From: Aphidius gifuensis
Lineage: Eukaryota; Arthropoda; Insecta; Hymenoptera; Braconidae
Direction of reading: 5' to 3'
Assembly: GCF_014905175.1 (NCBI RefSeq)
Contig: NC_057792.1
Location: forward strand, 19,970,963 to 20,034,962
Length of the DNA stretch: 64,000 bases
The translations under genes and the position numbers were made by a program. The notes under the pieces are model-generated. The model made no database searches. It saw nothing but the letters and a program-made list of their open reading frames with translations, and was not told the DNA's origin. Positions 37,975-50,405 of the stretch are shown piece after piece; position 1 is the stretch's first letter; every line of letters begins with the position of its first letter.

Positions 37975-40881
37975 ATGGCAAAATTGATCAATATTTTTCG
38001 AACTGATAAGCCGGTTGAATTGACAAAACGACAATTACCTTTAAATGTTGACAGTCATCTTACTGTGAGTATTACATTAATGCTTTACTTTTGATAATAT
38101 TCGTCCACTATTCTACCTTGGATTTATTTATCCAAAATTTTGTAATGATATTTACAACTTTCTACAACATAACCTTAAATATATTCATCAAATTATTTTT
38201 CTGTATTTGTTTATTTATTTTCTTTTAATCATCACATTATTGTGATTTCTTTATCTATAATTTGATTGTTCAAAATAATATATTATTGAGTATATTTTTA
38301 ATATTGTTCTGTAAAGTAGTCTATGCACAGTGCTACTACTATGTGTCAGATTATTTTGATTAGGTCGTGTCAGATATACAACACAAAGTTTAAAAAAATT
38401 CAACAAAATATTATTTCACCTATGTGGCTGTTTTTTTTTTTTTTTTTTATTTATTTATTAAAAATCAAATCTTTCTCCCAATTATGCTAAAAACACTTTA
38501 CTTTAAAAAATTATACTTTATGTTTACTTTCGGTGATAATTGTACTGACGTAGATGAAATATTTGTTAATATTGCAGATGATAATGGACATTAATGAATT
38601 AGAATACGTTTGTGAAAGTTCAATAATCAATTGCATACAGTTTGATGAATTTTCTAAAAAATTGAATATTCTTACTAAAAAGGAGCTCAAGGCATCATTT
38701 GAGGTGTCGGAAAAAGACATGCTTGAAATTCTTCGACAAACTGTACCATGTGTAGGTTGTCGCCGAAGGTGAATAAAAAAATTCTAGCTAATAAAATCCC
38801 ATAACGAATGAATTGAGTCAATTTGAAATTAAATTTTTAAATTTTTTTCCTCTTAGCGTGGAAAGGCTGTTTCAAAATTTGATGTCATTAAAGAATCACG
38901 CACTCGATCCATTAGTTATTACTGCTGATGGCATGATAACTTTGTCCGATAAAGTATTGAGATCTCCTTCTCGACTTTGTTCTATGTTACAAGATCACAG
39001 GTAAATTTTAAATAAATTTTATAACTTGAAAACTCATGAGTTCATCTATCCCACAAAAATATTTACTCAAATTGGATATTAAACCTAGTTTTTTTTTAAT
39101 TGAAATTAAAAATAATTGAAAATATATGTTTTTAAAAATTTACAGTGCTCGACTCTTGACACTATTAGAAAAACAACCGAGAAATAAAAAATCTCGTCGA
39201 TGTATTCTTCACTCTCTGGAGGTACAGCGTGCAGGACCAACTCCTAGTAGCTGGAAAGAAGCCTGGAACTTAATGGAACAACCTTGTCGAGAACAGTTAA
39301 CACTTATTAAACATGAAGCTTTAGAAACTACTCTCGACAATTATCTTCGTAAACACCGATTTTGTAATGAATGTCGTACTAAAGTTGTGCTTGCATCAAC
39401 ATTACTTATGACAGAACCTGACTCGATCAAAGAAAAAGGCTATGTTCCTGGACTTTATGCAGGAATAAAGAGATGCATTTCTAATCGACACGTTCATTTA
39501 CCAGCAGATGATGAATATATTCAAATATTAGTTGACAAAACTCAATCAGAAAGCATGGGAAGGTAATTAGAAAATGCTTTAATTATCTTTTTATTTTATT
39601 TCATTGTTCTTTTTCATAAAAAAAAAATATAATATAATTTTATTCTAATAAATAATTTTAGGGAACGTCACGCTAAAACTTTAGATGTTGCTCAAGAAGA
39701 AGTATTAACTTGCCTTGGAATATGTGTTATTGAAAAATTACATCGAGTATTAAAGTGTTTACGTGAAGAAGAAGCTATGTGTCAAGTTTTTGCAGCAGTT
39801 GCGATTGATGCACTTGCAAGAAATTTTCACATGGCAGTTGAAGTAAAACAGGGAATAACACAGTTAGAACGTTTATATGAAGAATTAGAACGTGAAAAAC
39901 TCGTTAAACAACAGCGTCTTGAAAAATTACGTTTAAAAAGAAGAAAAAAAAAGGAAAAACGTCAAGAAAATAGCGAAGAAAAAGAAAATAAATGTGATAG
40001 TGTAGAAGATAGAAGTGAAGAAAACAGTGATTGTATAGATACACAATCATTAGAAAATAATGATAGGCAAAAACTTCAAATTTTGACTGCAAAAATAAAA
40101 AATCAGTCAAAATATAAAAATATCGATTATCAAAAAAAAACAAACTTGACAGTTTCTCAAACAACAAATTTATTATTACCACCATTGAGAAAAAATAAAT
40201 TAGTGGAAGAATCGAAAATTGACAAAGATAACAATAAAATTCCAATCAATGATGTTGCTAAAACATTGCAAGATGAGACGTGTTCATGTTGTGAAGAGTT
40301 TTATGATGAATGTCCTAATGAATTATTAAAATGGATGCGAGTTAATAAAACTAGGGATTTAACTAGCCTCGCACCAAGTGAACCATCCTCACAGGATTGC
40401 GGATATTCATCGGAGCACAATGTTAGCAGCTCATCAATGCCAAGCACACCTGAAGGTTCTGAAGTTGCGTGCAGCGAAGCATGTTGTGAAAGAGAAATAG
40501 AGGAGTGTCAAGATACTCAGCTTTATAATAAATTCGACGATCATTCTAGTGTATTTTCACTTGGAAATGATAGTTCAGGTCCAACATTGCTTCAAATGCT
40601 CAAGGTAAATAACATAGTCAATAATTCATTTTATTTTATTTTATTCATTTTATAAAAATATATAAAACACTCGTTTCATTGAATTACTTATTTTTTTACA
40701 GTTACAGAATAGGCACCCATCGGAAGATGACACTGAAAGTTATATTCCAGCGGAAGAAGTACAAGAGTTTAAAGCTCGTATGTGCCAATTGCATGAAAAA
40801 CGTTTAGAATTACGAAAAAATCTACGATATCGTTTTGCAATGCTATGCAGTCATTACAAACCGTTTGGCATTCCTCATTAA
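37975..40881 (+). CDS. GGNBP2: gametogenetin-binding protein 2 homologue
   Basis: Six exons: 37975-38064, 38578-38768, 38857-39000, 39146-39562, 39662-40604, 40702-40881; 654 aa (human about 697). All junctions are GT-AG and in phase. The conserved N-terminal half contains VPCVGCRRSVERLFQNL, CNECRTKV and a Cys-rich pattern, then HLPADDEYI. A helical region MAVEVKQGITQLERLYEEL leads into a strongly basic coiled coil of KKKEKR type. A Ser/Asn-rich linker with SQDCGYSSEHNVSSSSMPST follows, and the C-terminus RYRFAMLCSHYKPFGIPH is retained. Vertebrate GGNBP2 is a nuclear protein needed for spermatogenesis and placental development, and its molecular activity is not established. An AATAAA is at 40991. 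It converges on OXSM, 440 bp away. Confidence 0.9.
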
Positions 40882-41323
40882 TATTTTTATGTTTAAATTA
40901 TTATGAGCTTTCGATCATAATGAAGTATATTCATTTTTTATTCTTTTTTACATTTGCTTTACTGCCAATATTGACGATATATACACAAATAATAAATCAT
41001 TGAAGAACAAGAAAAAAAATTGATTTATATTTCATACATTTCACAAGAGAATTGAAAATGAATTTTAAATAATTTTTATCTAACGTTTTAATGATAATGT
41101 AATAATTTTTTTTTAGTTTCGTTACTGTTTTGTTATTGTTACAGCGGATTTGACTAATGACAAAAATATCATGCATGATTAACGATAGATAATCAACAAT
41201 TTTCTTGGCTAAATATAGTCATAAAGTCCAACAATAAAAGAAATTAATTATGAAAGAAGCAATATAATTTTTATTTTTTCTTTCTTTTATACTTTATAAA
41301 TATAATAACGTTGATTATAAAAA

Positions 41324-42998
41324 TCATAAGATGAATTGTCCTATACACAAAGAAGCATTGGTACCACCAAAACCAAATGCATTTTTTAATCCGACTCTTC
41401 TTTTGACACTGTTCCATGATTTTTTTATATGAGGTACAAATTTAAGCCTTCCTATATAATCAATATCGTGTAAATTAATTGTTGGAGGAATTATTCCATC
41501 ATTAATTGCTAAAATAGTGAAAGCAGACTCCAGACTTCCAGCAGCTCCAAGAAGATGTCCATGAGCACCTTTTGTACTTGAAACAAAAATATTTTTACTG
41601 TGTTCACCAAAAAGTGATTCAATTGCTCGGAGTTCATTTAAATCACCACGAGGAGTTGACGTTGCATGGGCATTTATGTACTCAATATCACGTGGATCCA
41701 ATCCTGCGTCTTTCAATGCTCTGTCCATCGATAAAATTGCACCGGTTCCATCATCACTGGGAGCAGTCAAGTGGGAAGCATCACCAGACAATCCGTAGCC
41801 AAGAATTTCAGCATAAATATTTGCATTTCGTTTTAATGCGTGTTCAAGTTCTTCAAGAACTAAAATTGTAGCACCTTCACCCATGACGAAACCATCACGA
41901 TCTTTGTCAAATGGTCGAGATGCTTCTTTGGGAAAATCGTTTCGGTTTGTTGACAATGCACGAAGACGACAAAATGCAGCAATTGCTAAAGGACTGATGC
42001 AAGCCTCAGCTGCTCCGCAAATCATCACACTCGTTTCACCGCCTTTAATAAAACGGTATGCATCACCTAAACAATTGACAATATTATTTTTTCCATTATC
42101 ATCATAAGTAGTAATTTTATAACTGAATAATTTAAGGGAGAATTTCAGGGAGCTTTGGGCAGAAATTATTTGGTTGCGTGAGTGCGATCCATGAGCCTAA
42201 GTTGTCACATTCAATTTCATCATTAATTCAATAATATGGATTTTTCTTTTGCTATGTGTGCCGGTAATTCAATTTACAAACAAATTTAAAAAATTATTTC
42301 CGAAAATAAATTCAGATCAAATGATGACCTGAAAATAACTAATTAAAGAACTGAAAAATTATAATTTTGAAAATAGTTAATATTTCTGATGACCTATAGC
42401 GTGTGCTCCTGTAGCACAGGCTGTTGATACTGCATGATTTGGCCCTCGGAATCCATATTTAATGCTTATCTGACCTGCTGCCATATTTGTCAAAATTCTA
42501 GGAACAAAATATGGACTAACTTTGCTATAGCCTTTTTGCAATTCTTCATACATATTACAAACATCAACAAGATCAATCATGCCAATGCCAACCGCAACTC
42601 CAGTATTTCTTTTATCAGCTTCTATTTCAGGTTTCCAATTTGCATCAATCAATGCTTCGTCAGCAGCGATAAGAGCATATGCAGTTGCTAAACACATCGT
42701 CCTCAGATCACTTTTTGAAAATTTTGAATTCAGATCCAACTGATTGGAACCAAGTCCTTTTGGTATTTGAGCAGCTAAAATTTTTTATTTGTTTTGTAGA
42801 AGAAAAAAAAAATTGTTTTCCGTTGGTATAAATTGTGTTTATGGTTAACTCACCTATTCGACAGGGCAATTTATCATATTCAGGATCATCAAGTTTTTTA
42901 ATTCCACATTTGCCATTAAGAAGATTTTGCCAAGAATTTTTAAGACCGATACCCAATGGAGATACCATCCCCAAACCGGTGACAACCACTCGACTCAT
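41324..42998 (-). CDS. OXSM: 3-oxoacyl-[acyl-carrier-protein] synthase, mitochondrial type (KAS II)
   Basis: Three exons on the minus strand: 42998-42854, 42774-42394, 42066-41324; 422 aa, close to FabF (413). The start is MSRVVVTGLGMVSPLG. The catalytic triad is visible: Cys168 in STACATGAHA, His309 in NAHATSTP and His346 in TKGAHGHLLGAAG. The end is FGFGGTNASL. OXSM performs the condensing step of mitochondrial fatty-acid synthesis, which supplies octanoate for lipoic acid. There is an in-frame TAA just upstream of the chosen ATG and no acceptor beside it. No mitochondrial presequence is therefore visible, unlike human OXSM with about 38 extra N-terminal residues. The donor of intron 2 (G|GTCATC) is weak but frame-consistent. 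Confidence 0.93.
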
Positions 42999-43144
42999 TA
43001 GGTTTTATGCAGGGCCCCAAGACTAGTGATGTACAAATACCGGTATTTTATTTTTGATACCAAATACAGTACAAAATACGGTATTGATACGGTAATTTAC
43101 CATTCAATACCGTATCAAAAATTTTTAATTACGATAAGACTAAT

Positions 43145-43394
43145 CTATCCAGCCAACTGAGCACTTAAGGAGGTTAAAAATTTTATTTATTTATTATTAT
43201 ATTTATTATAAAATTTCTTCATATAAAGGCTTAAAAAGCTTGCACGAAAAAACTTTTTAAGGCTGATTTCCACCAAAACTCTAGTAATTATCTAGTGATG
43301 AAAAATCTTGCAAGCATTGTCGATTTTTCCACACCACAAATTCCTAGATTTTTAAATTTTTTAAGTTTTTTTAATTGCTCAGTTGGATGGATAG
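43145..43394. mobile_element. 250-bp TIR element
   Basis: The left end is CTATCCAGCCAACTGAGCAC, and the right end ends in the complement GTTGGATGGATAG. The 24-bp termini match at 22 positions. It is non-coding, with further internal hairpins such as GGCTTAAAAAG. It lies between OXSM and rapsyn. Just outside, 43040-43120 holds several inverted ATACCGTAT/AATACGGTAT motifs. Confidence 0.75.
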
Positions 43395-43697
43395 CCTTGT
43401 CGTTTTATTTATTCAAGTAAAATTTTTGAATTACGAATGGCTGCGTTCTTTGGCCAGTTAGTCATTTGTGGTTCTGACTGCTAGAAATGTAGTTTCATTG
43501 AGAGTTTGAAAATAAAAACATTAAAACTATTTATATAAAAACAGACTATTAAGTTTGCTTCAATTGACAGTTAATTTTTATACTTTTTAATTCGATTGGT
43601 TATGATTGAAATAAACATTTCATTATTTAACAATATTATTTTTTACAATTTATTACTATCAATTTTACAAGTTCACTGATATTCTGGAATATGTTTC

Positions 43698-46600
43698 TCA
43701 AACACTACTTGTTGCATGACAATCTTCTAGAGTGACCAAACTGCTTGCACGAATTGAAAGTGAAGAAAGACTTAAAGAACTGTGATTCAAGTCCTGTTGA
43801 TCTTCATAATGAAGATACAGCCTTGAGCTAACTGACTTATGACAGTCAGGGCAAATACGTTTTTTCTTTTTATCTCGTCTCTTCAAAATATCGTTCGCAC
43901 ACCTTTAGAGATGTCAATTCAAAATGAATATCAGTTAAGATTCTCTTGGATAAACTGTCGATAGCAAAGTACAAAGTGTATGATGAATGCGTTTATTGAA
44001 ACTTACCGAGCATGTAGAATATGTGAGCAGGGAAGAGCTTCTAAGGAGTCTGATTCCAATCCAAAACTCATGTTACAAGCTCCACATGTAAGCTCTAGAT
44101 CTTCTTCTGTTGCAATAGCTATTTTTTCATGATGAGATTTTTGTTCTTCGTCTCCTAATGATCCATAGATTCGTGATAATCTGCTTCTCACAATTCGAAC
44201 CAAGAGCTTGATGGAAAACAAGATAAATAAAATGAAATCGTTAGTCTAAAATTTCAATGGTGAGTGAGTATTCAAATACTTATAACGCAAATCTGATTTT
44301 CAAGGTGAGGTGAGGTGAGGTGTTCACCTCTTCTCTTACCTGTTCTTCTGATATTTTAAAAATAAATTTTATTTCTCAAAAATCAATTAGAAAAAAAATA
44401 GTGGGCAGATTAATTTTTTCACCGGATCATAGAATGAGCAAAGAGGTATTTTATTTAATTCCTAGGGCAGTGAGATATAGATATAGATATAGATATATAG
44501 ATAGGGCATACGCTATGTACCTTGGCACCAACACAGTTGGCAACTTCGAGCAGTCGCGTGTTGAACTCTAGTGGTTTGCAATTGCATATTTTATTTTGAA
44601 GCCGAAGTTTCTCGAGACATCTTGCTGCTCCATCCATTGCTTCCATCTGGCACATTCTATCTCCTGTGGCTGCTGCTGAACCCATCGCGCTTTCATACTG
44701 TCGGAAAGCTTTCTGAAATTTCGTGTATTTCTGCGGTGAATTCTACAGAATATACGAAATATCTTAAATAAAATCAACAAATGCTTCGATTGCTGCCGAT
44801 TCCAATTTGAGTCAAACGGAAAAAATTTGAACTCGGAAATATGTGATTGATGATTGATGATGATAATGATAATAAATTATTTAATGTCGAAAAGTTGACC
44901 TTCAATAACAAGAGTGAGCGCAAACTAAGTATAAGTAAGCAGCTGTCAACTTCCAGGCGATGCTGGGATCGTAATATCATTACGTTAAAAAAAGACTTAC
45001 ATTTTTTTCAGATTTTTTTCTGTAAATATCACCCATGATTCTAATGCTTCTAGCATAGCTTGCCTGATCTCCAGAAACCAACGACAATCTTGTTGCTTCC
45101 TGTAAACGGAATAATTCAGAAACAAACGTAAAAAATAGCTCCACCTTAACTAAATTCAATGACTTCATTTTCAATTAAAAATAAAAAAATATACCGAACA
45201 ATAATCAAGTGCATCGCCCAGTTCTCCTTTTTTTCTGAGTGCAGCTGCCATTTGTAATAAAGCAGCTCGGTGATGCCTGGAGTTTAAATCACCAAGCTGC
45301 AAACTTCGAGAGAGATCGTATGCTCTTGCTGCGTATCTTGCACTTTTTTCTGCATCTTGGAGACGACAAAATAATTCTGATAAACTGACGTAAACCTGGA
45401 AAACGAATGAAACCAATTAAATTTTATCGAAATTTGAAGGTAGTGGCTTGATTATATCTCTCTAGAGCACTACTACAACAATAAAAAATTGATACCCTTC
45501 ATTCAAATGATAATTTCTAGGCTATATTAATGATTTGAGAGGGGTAATAATTATAAATTATGGATTACTTGCAACTCCAACGATGGATCCTGAATTGAAT
45601 GAGCAATTTTATGTGCCCGCTGGAAAGCTTCCAAAGCTTTGCAAAAACCAGCGAGCTCCATGTGAACTCTACCTACAGTTAAATGCACAAGTCCCGATGT
45701 GGAACATTGATCGCATTCATTATAAAGACTGTGCCTTGCATAAGCCAGAGCTCGTTCAAGTGCTCCCAGTCGTTCATGAGATCGGGCTAAATTCAAGTAG
45801 GCTTCAGCCCTCATGTTCGGAGAGTCCAGCTCTTCCGCAATATTCAGCTGGCGATTAGCGAAGTAAATGCTGTCCCTAAATCAAACATTATTGTCATTTC
45901 ATACACAGGCTGAGATACTCCATCTATTCGTCATTGATTTTTTTGAAGTTGATTTTAACTGTTAGTTATGACATTTTGCCAGAGTTAGTAGTTGAAAAAA
46001 AGTCGGTGCTTTGATTAGGCATGAAATTTTTATTTTTTATATTAAAATATTACCTGTATTTGCCCCAATCTATATAAGCTTGGTATAAATAACCAAGCAG
46101 TGTGAACTTGTCATCAAAGTGTCGTAAACTTTTTAAAGCACCACGCCATTTGGTAACTGCAGCTTGCTGTTTGTGGGCTCGATACAACTTCAAACCTTGT
46201 TCGACCTGTAACAAACAGACTAATAGTAACGAACTAACATTAATGAATCGATTGATTATTTTTATTTAAGCGGAATTATAGTTAAAAACATCATGACAAC
46301 TACGAAGGTAAATTTTATGGGGGATGACTCCTGCTTCTAAACCTTGTAGAGCTGAAAACTATATAATAACGGTTTTCATTTTTTTGAAATAGATTTTATA
46401 GAAATTTTGCAGACGAATAACAACAGTTATATAATAGGAAATTATGTCTATATTTTCGATCAAAATCATATTTATAATAATAGTAATTATTGAACATTAA
46501 TATGAATATGAAAAATTATTATTATTATTATTATTATTATTATAATTCATTTGGAAAAATTCCAATTTATGAATAATTTTAAAAAATCATATCAGGTTGC

Positions 46601-48489
46601 AATCAAGATTGCACTCGAGATTCGAGGAAGTCCCATTTTTTTTAAGTTTCAGAACATTCGGAAAAAATCAGAACTTAACAAATGGTCGGACTTAGTTTTC
46701 TTGCGATGTGGGGTAGTTTTGAAATTCGTAAGGATCGTAATAGGATCAAAAAATTTTGAAGAAGATGTAGCTAGTCTTTGAGTCTAAAGCTGAAGAGAAA
46801 ATATTAACAAAATCAGTAGGGTCAATCAAATTAAAGTTCACATAATCTAAACTGACGTGGAATGTCCACATATCATTTTCTTTAATAAAAGTTCAGAGTC
46901 CTTACTTGATGCCGTGCAAGTTGCTGTTCGAGACGATACCTGCATCCGTTCAGACATTCCCAGAGTCTAGCAGCAGTTTGAGGGCTTTCGAATTGATTCT
47001 CAAAGTCTCCATCTTTGTACTTGTCATCTTCGGCAAACTCGTAAACATCGAGAGGATGTTTCGAGCCATCGGGACTTTCTAATAAGGCAGTCACACTGAG
47101 CTGATGACTCCAGGAACTCCTTCAGAAAAATAATAAATATTATTGGTAAACTTTTAAAATGAGTTTCTATCGAATTCGTATGTATACAGTAAACCTATTC
47201 ATTTGACAAAAAAATTTTTTTTTCCTCCCAATCACTCAAATTTTTGTATTCTATGGAATTAATAATATCACCTACTATAAATAATGTTATAAATATTTTT
47301 TAAAAAAATAAATATCTAAATTGTTTGTGTATTTCTGACAATACTACAAAGACGATACTGAGTCGATAGCTTGCACGTTGACCGAGATAAAAATTGGACT
47401 GGCATGGACATTTTTAATTTCAATTTGGACTCGTCCCAGCTTGGTGTGCAGAGAAATGACGAATGACATTAATTATTAATTAAATTTTCTATTTTTTAAT
47501 TCATATTTCAGCTTTCATTAGGTAAAATAATTTATCGAGAATCAATGTTGTTCCAACTATAAATTATTTTTTTTCAACAAAAAATAAATATTAATTCTAA
47601 ACTTGAGAAATTAATAAATATATGATAGAATTTTTGTGGAAGAAATATCAGCAACAAGTAATCAACTAAACATTCAGTGTAAAATATTGTATTATTATAA
47701 ATCAAAATAATTTAATTTCTGAAAAATCAATAACTATGATGAATTCTGATTGGAAGTGCTCTTGTTGTTATCTCAACTAAGGTATGTTGATCCTTTTAAA
47801 AATACATTTTTTCTGGTGGAGTAGTATAAATGGTAACGCCTCATTTCCATGCTCCACTTATTCTAACTAAAAAGATTCTCTAGGTCAAAAAGGTCGCTGA
47901 GGTAGCGTAATATTCGATCGTTCTTCCTGCATGCAATCAAGGAACAGCTGTCGAAAAATGACTAACCGACCTTCAACAATTGTAATAAAGCCATTATTTT
48001 CTGTCAATTTTCTTCTCATCTAGCTATACTTATCATACAGTAATTTGTGATTCAGTCTTGATAATTTTATGGGTCTGTCTGTATTTGTTATTTAAGTAAT
48101 AAACTTGTATGATTTTTATTTATTTGACATTTTTTATTTTATGAATGTTTAATGATAGTCGTCATTATATTTTCTTCAATGCCGTTAACATTATACATTG
48201 TAGTTCTTTTTTTTAAATAGAATTTTATAAATCGATGACTGTCTTGCAAATAAAACAGAAACTTTGGAAATAAAATTGTAACAATTTACTCTGTCTTCAC
48301 TTCAAATTAACAAAACTAATCTGTTTTGTGATTATTGTATATATTCATCATTAATAAAAAAAACAACCAATAGGCACAAGAAAATATCTAAATGCTACTC
48401 ACTTTTCCATTTTTATAGACACAGTTTTCTAGAGTTATACGAACCACTGTGGTCTTATCAATTTGAACATTCATTGAAACATGAACCAT
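43698..48489 (-). CDS. RAPSN: rapsyn (43 kDa receptor-associated protein of the synapse) with N-terminal extension
   Basis: Nine coding exons on the minus strand: 48489-48403, 47100-46906, 46205-46054, 45875-45569, 45395-45195, 45099-45001, 44712-44521, 44206-44007, 43902-43698. All are in phase, giving about 545 aa against 412 in human. From residue ~95 (HQVEQGLKLYRAH) the TPR solenoid follows the vertebrate protein repeat by repeat (MRAEAYLNLARSHERLG, GDIYRKKSEK, YESAMGSAAATGDRMCQMEA). The C-terminus is a RING-H2 finger: CGAC, PCSHILHARC, CPDC. Rapsyn clusters nicotinic acetylcholine receptors under the postsynaptic membrane, and the RING has E3 ligase activity in vertebrates. The first ~94 residues have no vertebrate counterpart and there is no Gly2 myristoylation site. 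The first two exons are less certain than the rest. Confidence 0.85.
44304..44323. repeat. (GGTGA)n microsatellite in a rapsyn intron
   Basis: Four tandem GGTGA units, followed closely by TTCACC. An (AGATAT)n tract lies nearby at about 44473-44500, in the same intron. Confidence 0.85.
46516..46543. repeat. (TTA)n microsatellite in a rapsyn intron
   Basis: About nine TTA units, read directly. Confidence 0.9.
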
Positions 48490-49026
48490 TTATACTCGAG
48501 TTTAATGATACATAATTTAAATTTGAAACTATTTTGAGTCAATGTAATGAAAAGAAAAACGTATATCCAAAAATGCGAAATAAAAGAATTTTGAGAGCGT
48601 CAGCCTTACCATGGCTCCGGTTAAACTGTCGCACCCGAATTGCAGCAGCCCACAATAACCCCACAACCCGAACGAACTCCCCTCGATAACGCCATCTCCT
48701 ATTTCTCGACTGTATTGCCGACTAATATACAGGAATATTGTATACAGGATGAAGCATAAGTCGTGAACAGCTTCTGCTTTTCCTTGGTATTTTTATTTAT
48801 CAAAAACGTTTTCAAATTTTATTTGTCAAATAAGTAAAATATATACATTTTATTTGTATAATTTATTAAAACTCTATTGATCAATATTCTAACGTCAATT
48901 TTATCATATAACGGGGATCGACCTAGTTTTTAATTTTTAGATTAATTATTCTCGTATGGATCACCTCGTAGTTTATGTTAACAAAATTTCATACATGTAC
49001 AGCTTGTAAAAATGGTTTCTATAGCG

Positions 49027-49075
49027 TTAGGGCTTAGGCTTAGTAATTAGGAAGTTGTAGGTTCGAACCCGGTTA
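49027..49075 (+). repeat. tRNA-like relic
   Basis: A perfect B-box GGTTCGAACCC (49060-49070) is preceded by GGCTTAGGCTTAGTAATTAG and followed by an A-rich tail. There is no acceptor stem. It may belong to the same element family as 16768-17386. Confidence 0.5.
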
Positions 49076-49861
49076 GGAAAAAATTCTTGAAAAAAAATAA
49101 GTGACCGAGGAATATATACAATTATCAACATGAAATACCATCTCGTTGAAATTTTTTTTTTTTTTTGTATTTTAATTCAACGTGACACGTAGAAATTTTC
49201 ACAGGATACCTCGTAAAAATTACGACATTGTACTCAAAAAAAAAACTTATCTTTTAGCTTATGTTTTAATTCTCTCAGTGTAGAAGCAAAAATCATATGG
49301 CAGTAGAAAATCAATACTCGACATAACTATACAATATTCTCGGGCGCAACCTCAAATAAAAAATGATTTTTGAACGATAAAAAATTTGAATATGACACCA
49401 ATTTTTAAATATTTAGGTAGATCTTTCAATGAGTTATTAGTATCGGGGCAATTATTGAATCAAAAACGATATGAATTGATGATCGTCACTCAAAAATTGT
49501 ACATATTGTAAAGATGATAAAACAAAGAAGAAAAACAACAAGATCTCGCGCAGACAAAATAGTCAATGACCTCTGTTTTAGTTAAGGAGGTCAGTAGTTC
49601 GACAATCTACTGTGCTATCTCTAATGTCAGTCACTTATTTTTCTCATTATTGATTTTACACTTATTTCTAATCTCTCATATGTCAATGGGTGATCCAACT
49701 AATAGAGTAGTAATGTAAAAAAAATAAGCATTTAATTTCTCCTGGTTCATGAAAAGTATTATATTACTATGAATTTTATACTGGTTAGTGGTCAAAATAA
49801 AAGACTGATGCGCTGGCGCAAGCTGCTATTTGCCCGGGACGATAACACCCAGGCAAGAGCC

Positions 49862-49867
49862 TCAGTC
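49862..49867 (+). promoter_or_regulatory. candidate initiator upstream of the otopetrin gene
   Basis: TCAGTC lies in a GC-rich block (49800-49900) about 540 nt before the start codon. It is the same initiator form as upstream of TRAF4-like. It is a motif match only. Confidence 0.25.
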
Positions 49868-50405
49868 TCCGGGCTGCTGGGAGTGTCGAATCGTGTTTTA
49901 CATCGCAATTTAAATCTTAAAGAGTTATCTAGGAATTCGTCTTGTTTAGTATTTGTGACTAAAATAAACATTAGTCATTAGTCATTTAATCAGGTTAAGA
50001 AGTGAAAAAATAATAGTGAGGAAAAAATATTAGTTTTTTTATTATTGAGTATTACAAGGCGTAAATCCACTGTTCAGTAAGGATTTTTTTATATTTTTCT
50101 TTAAAGTAACACTCAAAGTCAGTCACTAACGATTCAGGTTTTCAAAAAGTCAATTATGATCATATCACGATCTCTTTAACCAATATTGAATACGTGAAAT
50201 GACCTCATTGAGTAGTGCTTTTCATAACAGAAAACAAATTGCAACTCGTCATACTTTTTTGGATAATTTTATCTCAATTTCGAATACAGAAGTTGATTTA
50301 CAAACTAATTACATCGAACATAAAATTTTATTTTTTCCGATAATTAATTTTAATAATTTTTGAGAGACAGTTCAGTGAAAAAATTAAAGACACAAACTAA
50401 AAACA

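Larger units (their letters stand above)
48490..50405. other. divergent rapsyn/otopetrin intergenic region
   Basis: No supported coding gene. The minus strand at 48612-48610 reads GCCATG|GTAAGG, a possible non-coding or alternative first exon of rapsyn. A tRNA-like relic lies at 49027-49075. Sequence at about 49199-49280 resembles the element at 16768-17386, including TACCTCGTAAAAATTACGAC and an AATTCTCTCAGTGTA end. A GC-rich patch at 49800-49900 precedes the otopetrin gene. Confidence 0.55.

Noticed and set aside
49769..49981. 70-codon ORF before the otopetrin gene
   Set aside because: More GC-rich than its surroundings, but no similarity and more likely promoter or 5' UTR sequence.
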